Source: JAPLDA01 sp043783155 (lineage in GTDB: Bacteria > Bacteroidota > Bacteroidia > AKYH767-A > 2013-40CM-41-45). Taken from it: 12,843 nucleotides of DNA. Shown in pieces: positions 12,810 through 12,843 of the stretch. The DNA lies in contig JAYVZS010000068.1 of assembly GCA_043783155.1 (NCBI GenBank), forward strand, positions 1 to 12,843, written 5' to 3'. How positions within the stretch are numbered: position 1 is the stretch's first letter; each line of letters opens with the position of its first letter. The notes under the pieces are model-generated. The model saw only the letters and a program-made list of their open reading frames with translations. It searched no databases and had not been told where the DNA came from. The position numbers were made by a program, and so were the translations under genes.

Positions 12810-12843
12810 AGAGATTTAATGATGAGGTGAGGTGTTATGTATT

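Larger units (their letters stand above)
6423..12843. repeat. Right arm of window-wide perfect inverted repeat
   Basis: Reverse complement of the left arm. It adds no sequence: its genes are the same genes in mirror order and opposite orientation. Whether this arm exists as separate double-stranded DNA is uncertain. In a hairpin-ended linear replicon it would simply be the other strand of the same molecule. Confidence 0.97.

Noticed and set aside
2..12843. Composite transposon or insertion sequence explaining the inverted arms
   Set aside because: There is no unique DNA between the arms, no transposase is encoded, and symmetry covers all genes rather than flanking elements.
1..12843. tRNA or rRNA genes
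   Set aside because: No cloverleaf-like sequence with a TTCGANNC-type arm or rRNA-like block was seen in the non-coding stretches; a covariance-model scan was not possible here.

Overview
The whole window is one near-end-to-end perfect inverted repeat. Base x pairs with base 12845-x. The axis lies between 6422 and 6423 with no spacer, and only base 1 has no partner inside the window. All coding frames and every intergenic stretch I compared match exactly, so the information content is one unit of about 6.42 kb, present as a left arm (2-6422) and its reverse complement (6423-12843). The window ends fall within one base of the arm ends, so this is probably a complete contig rather than a random slice. 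It could be a linear replicon with covalently closed hairpin ends read around both strands, a head-to-head dimer, or a fold-back amplification or assembly artefact. The sequence alone cannot decide.

The host is probably a member of the Bacteroidota. Starts are preceded by A-rich leaders rather than Shine-Dalgarno boxes, a TAnnTTTG-type -7 element precedes the main operon, a DUF3127 protein (a family I know mainly from Bacteroidota) is present, and the recombinase resembles small Bacteroidota serine resolvases. TAA, TAG and TGA are all used as stops. The element looks like a small plasmid or a satellite-like replicon. No capsid, portal, mobilisation, partition, antibiotic-resistance or obvious toxin gene is visible.

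Layout of one unit, left-arm coordinates. Positions 1-420 are a largely non-coding, AT-rich repeat region with six TTGCAGG-like boxes and two copies of a ~65 bp repeat, the best origin candidate. Positions 421-4340 hold a leftward operon, in transcription order: a 131-aa acidic-tailed protein, a 108-aa unknown, a DUF3127 OB-fold SSB-like protein, a 37-aa coupled small ORF, a 104-aa acidic protein with an SSB-like tip, a VapE-type SF3-like helicase/ATPase, an archaeo-eukaryotic-type primase, and perhaps a 35-aa ORF. Positions 4341-4649 are a divergent promoter region with a 10-bp tandem repeat. A rightward 202-aa basic unknown follows (4709-5317, possibly frameshifted from a start at 4650). It overlaps tail to tail with a leftward 70-aa unknown (5295-5507). 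Then come a divergent intergenic region with inverted repeats, a serine recombinase (5655-6350), and a bidirectional intrinsic terminator exactly on the palindrome axis. The right arm repeats all this in mirror order.

Together the operon supplies a compact self-replication set: ssDNA binding, a possible SSB-tail protein, helicase and primase. The recombinase may resolve multimers, acting at an inverted repeat just upstream of its own gene. Right-arm entries are mirror copies, so the fuller argument is in the left-arm entries.
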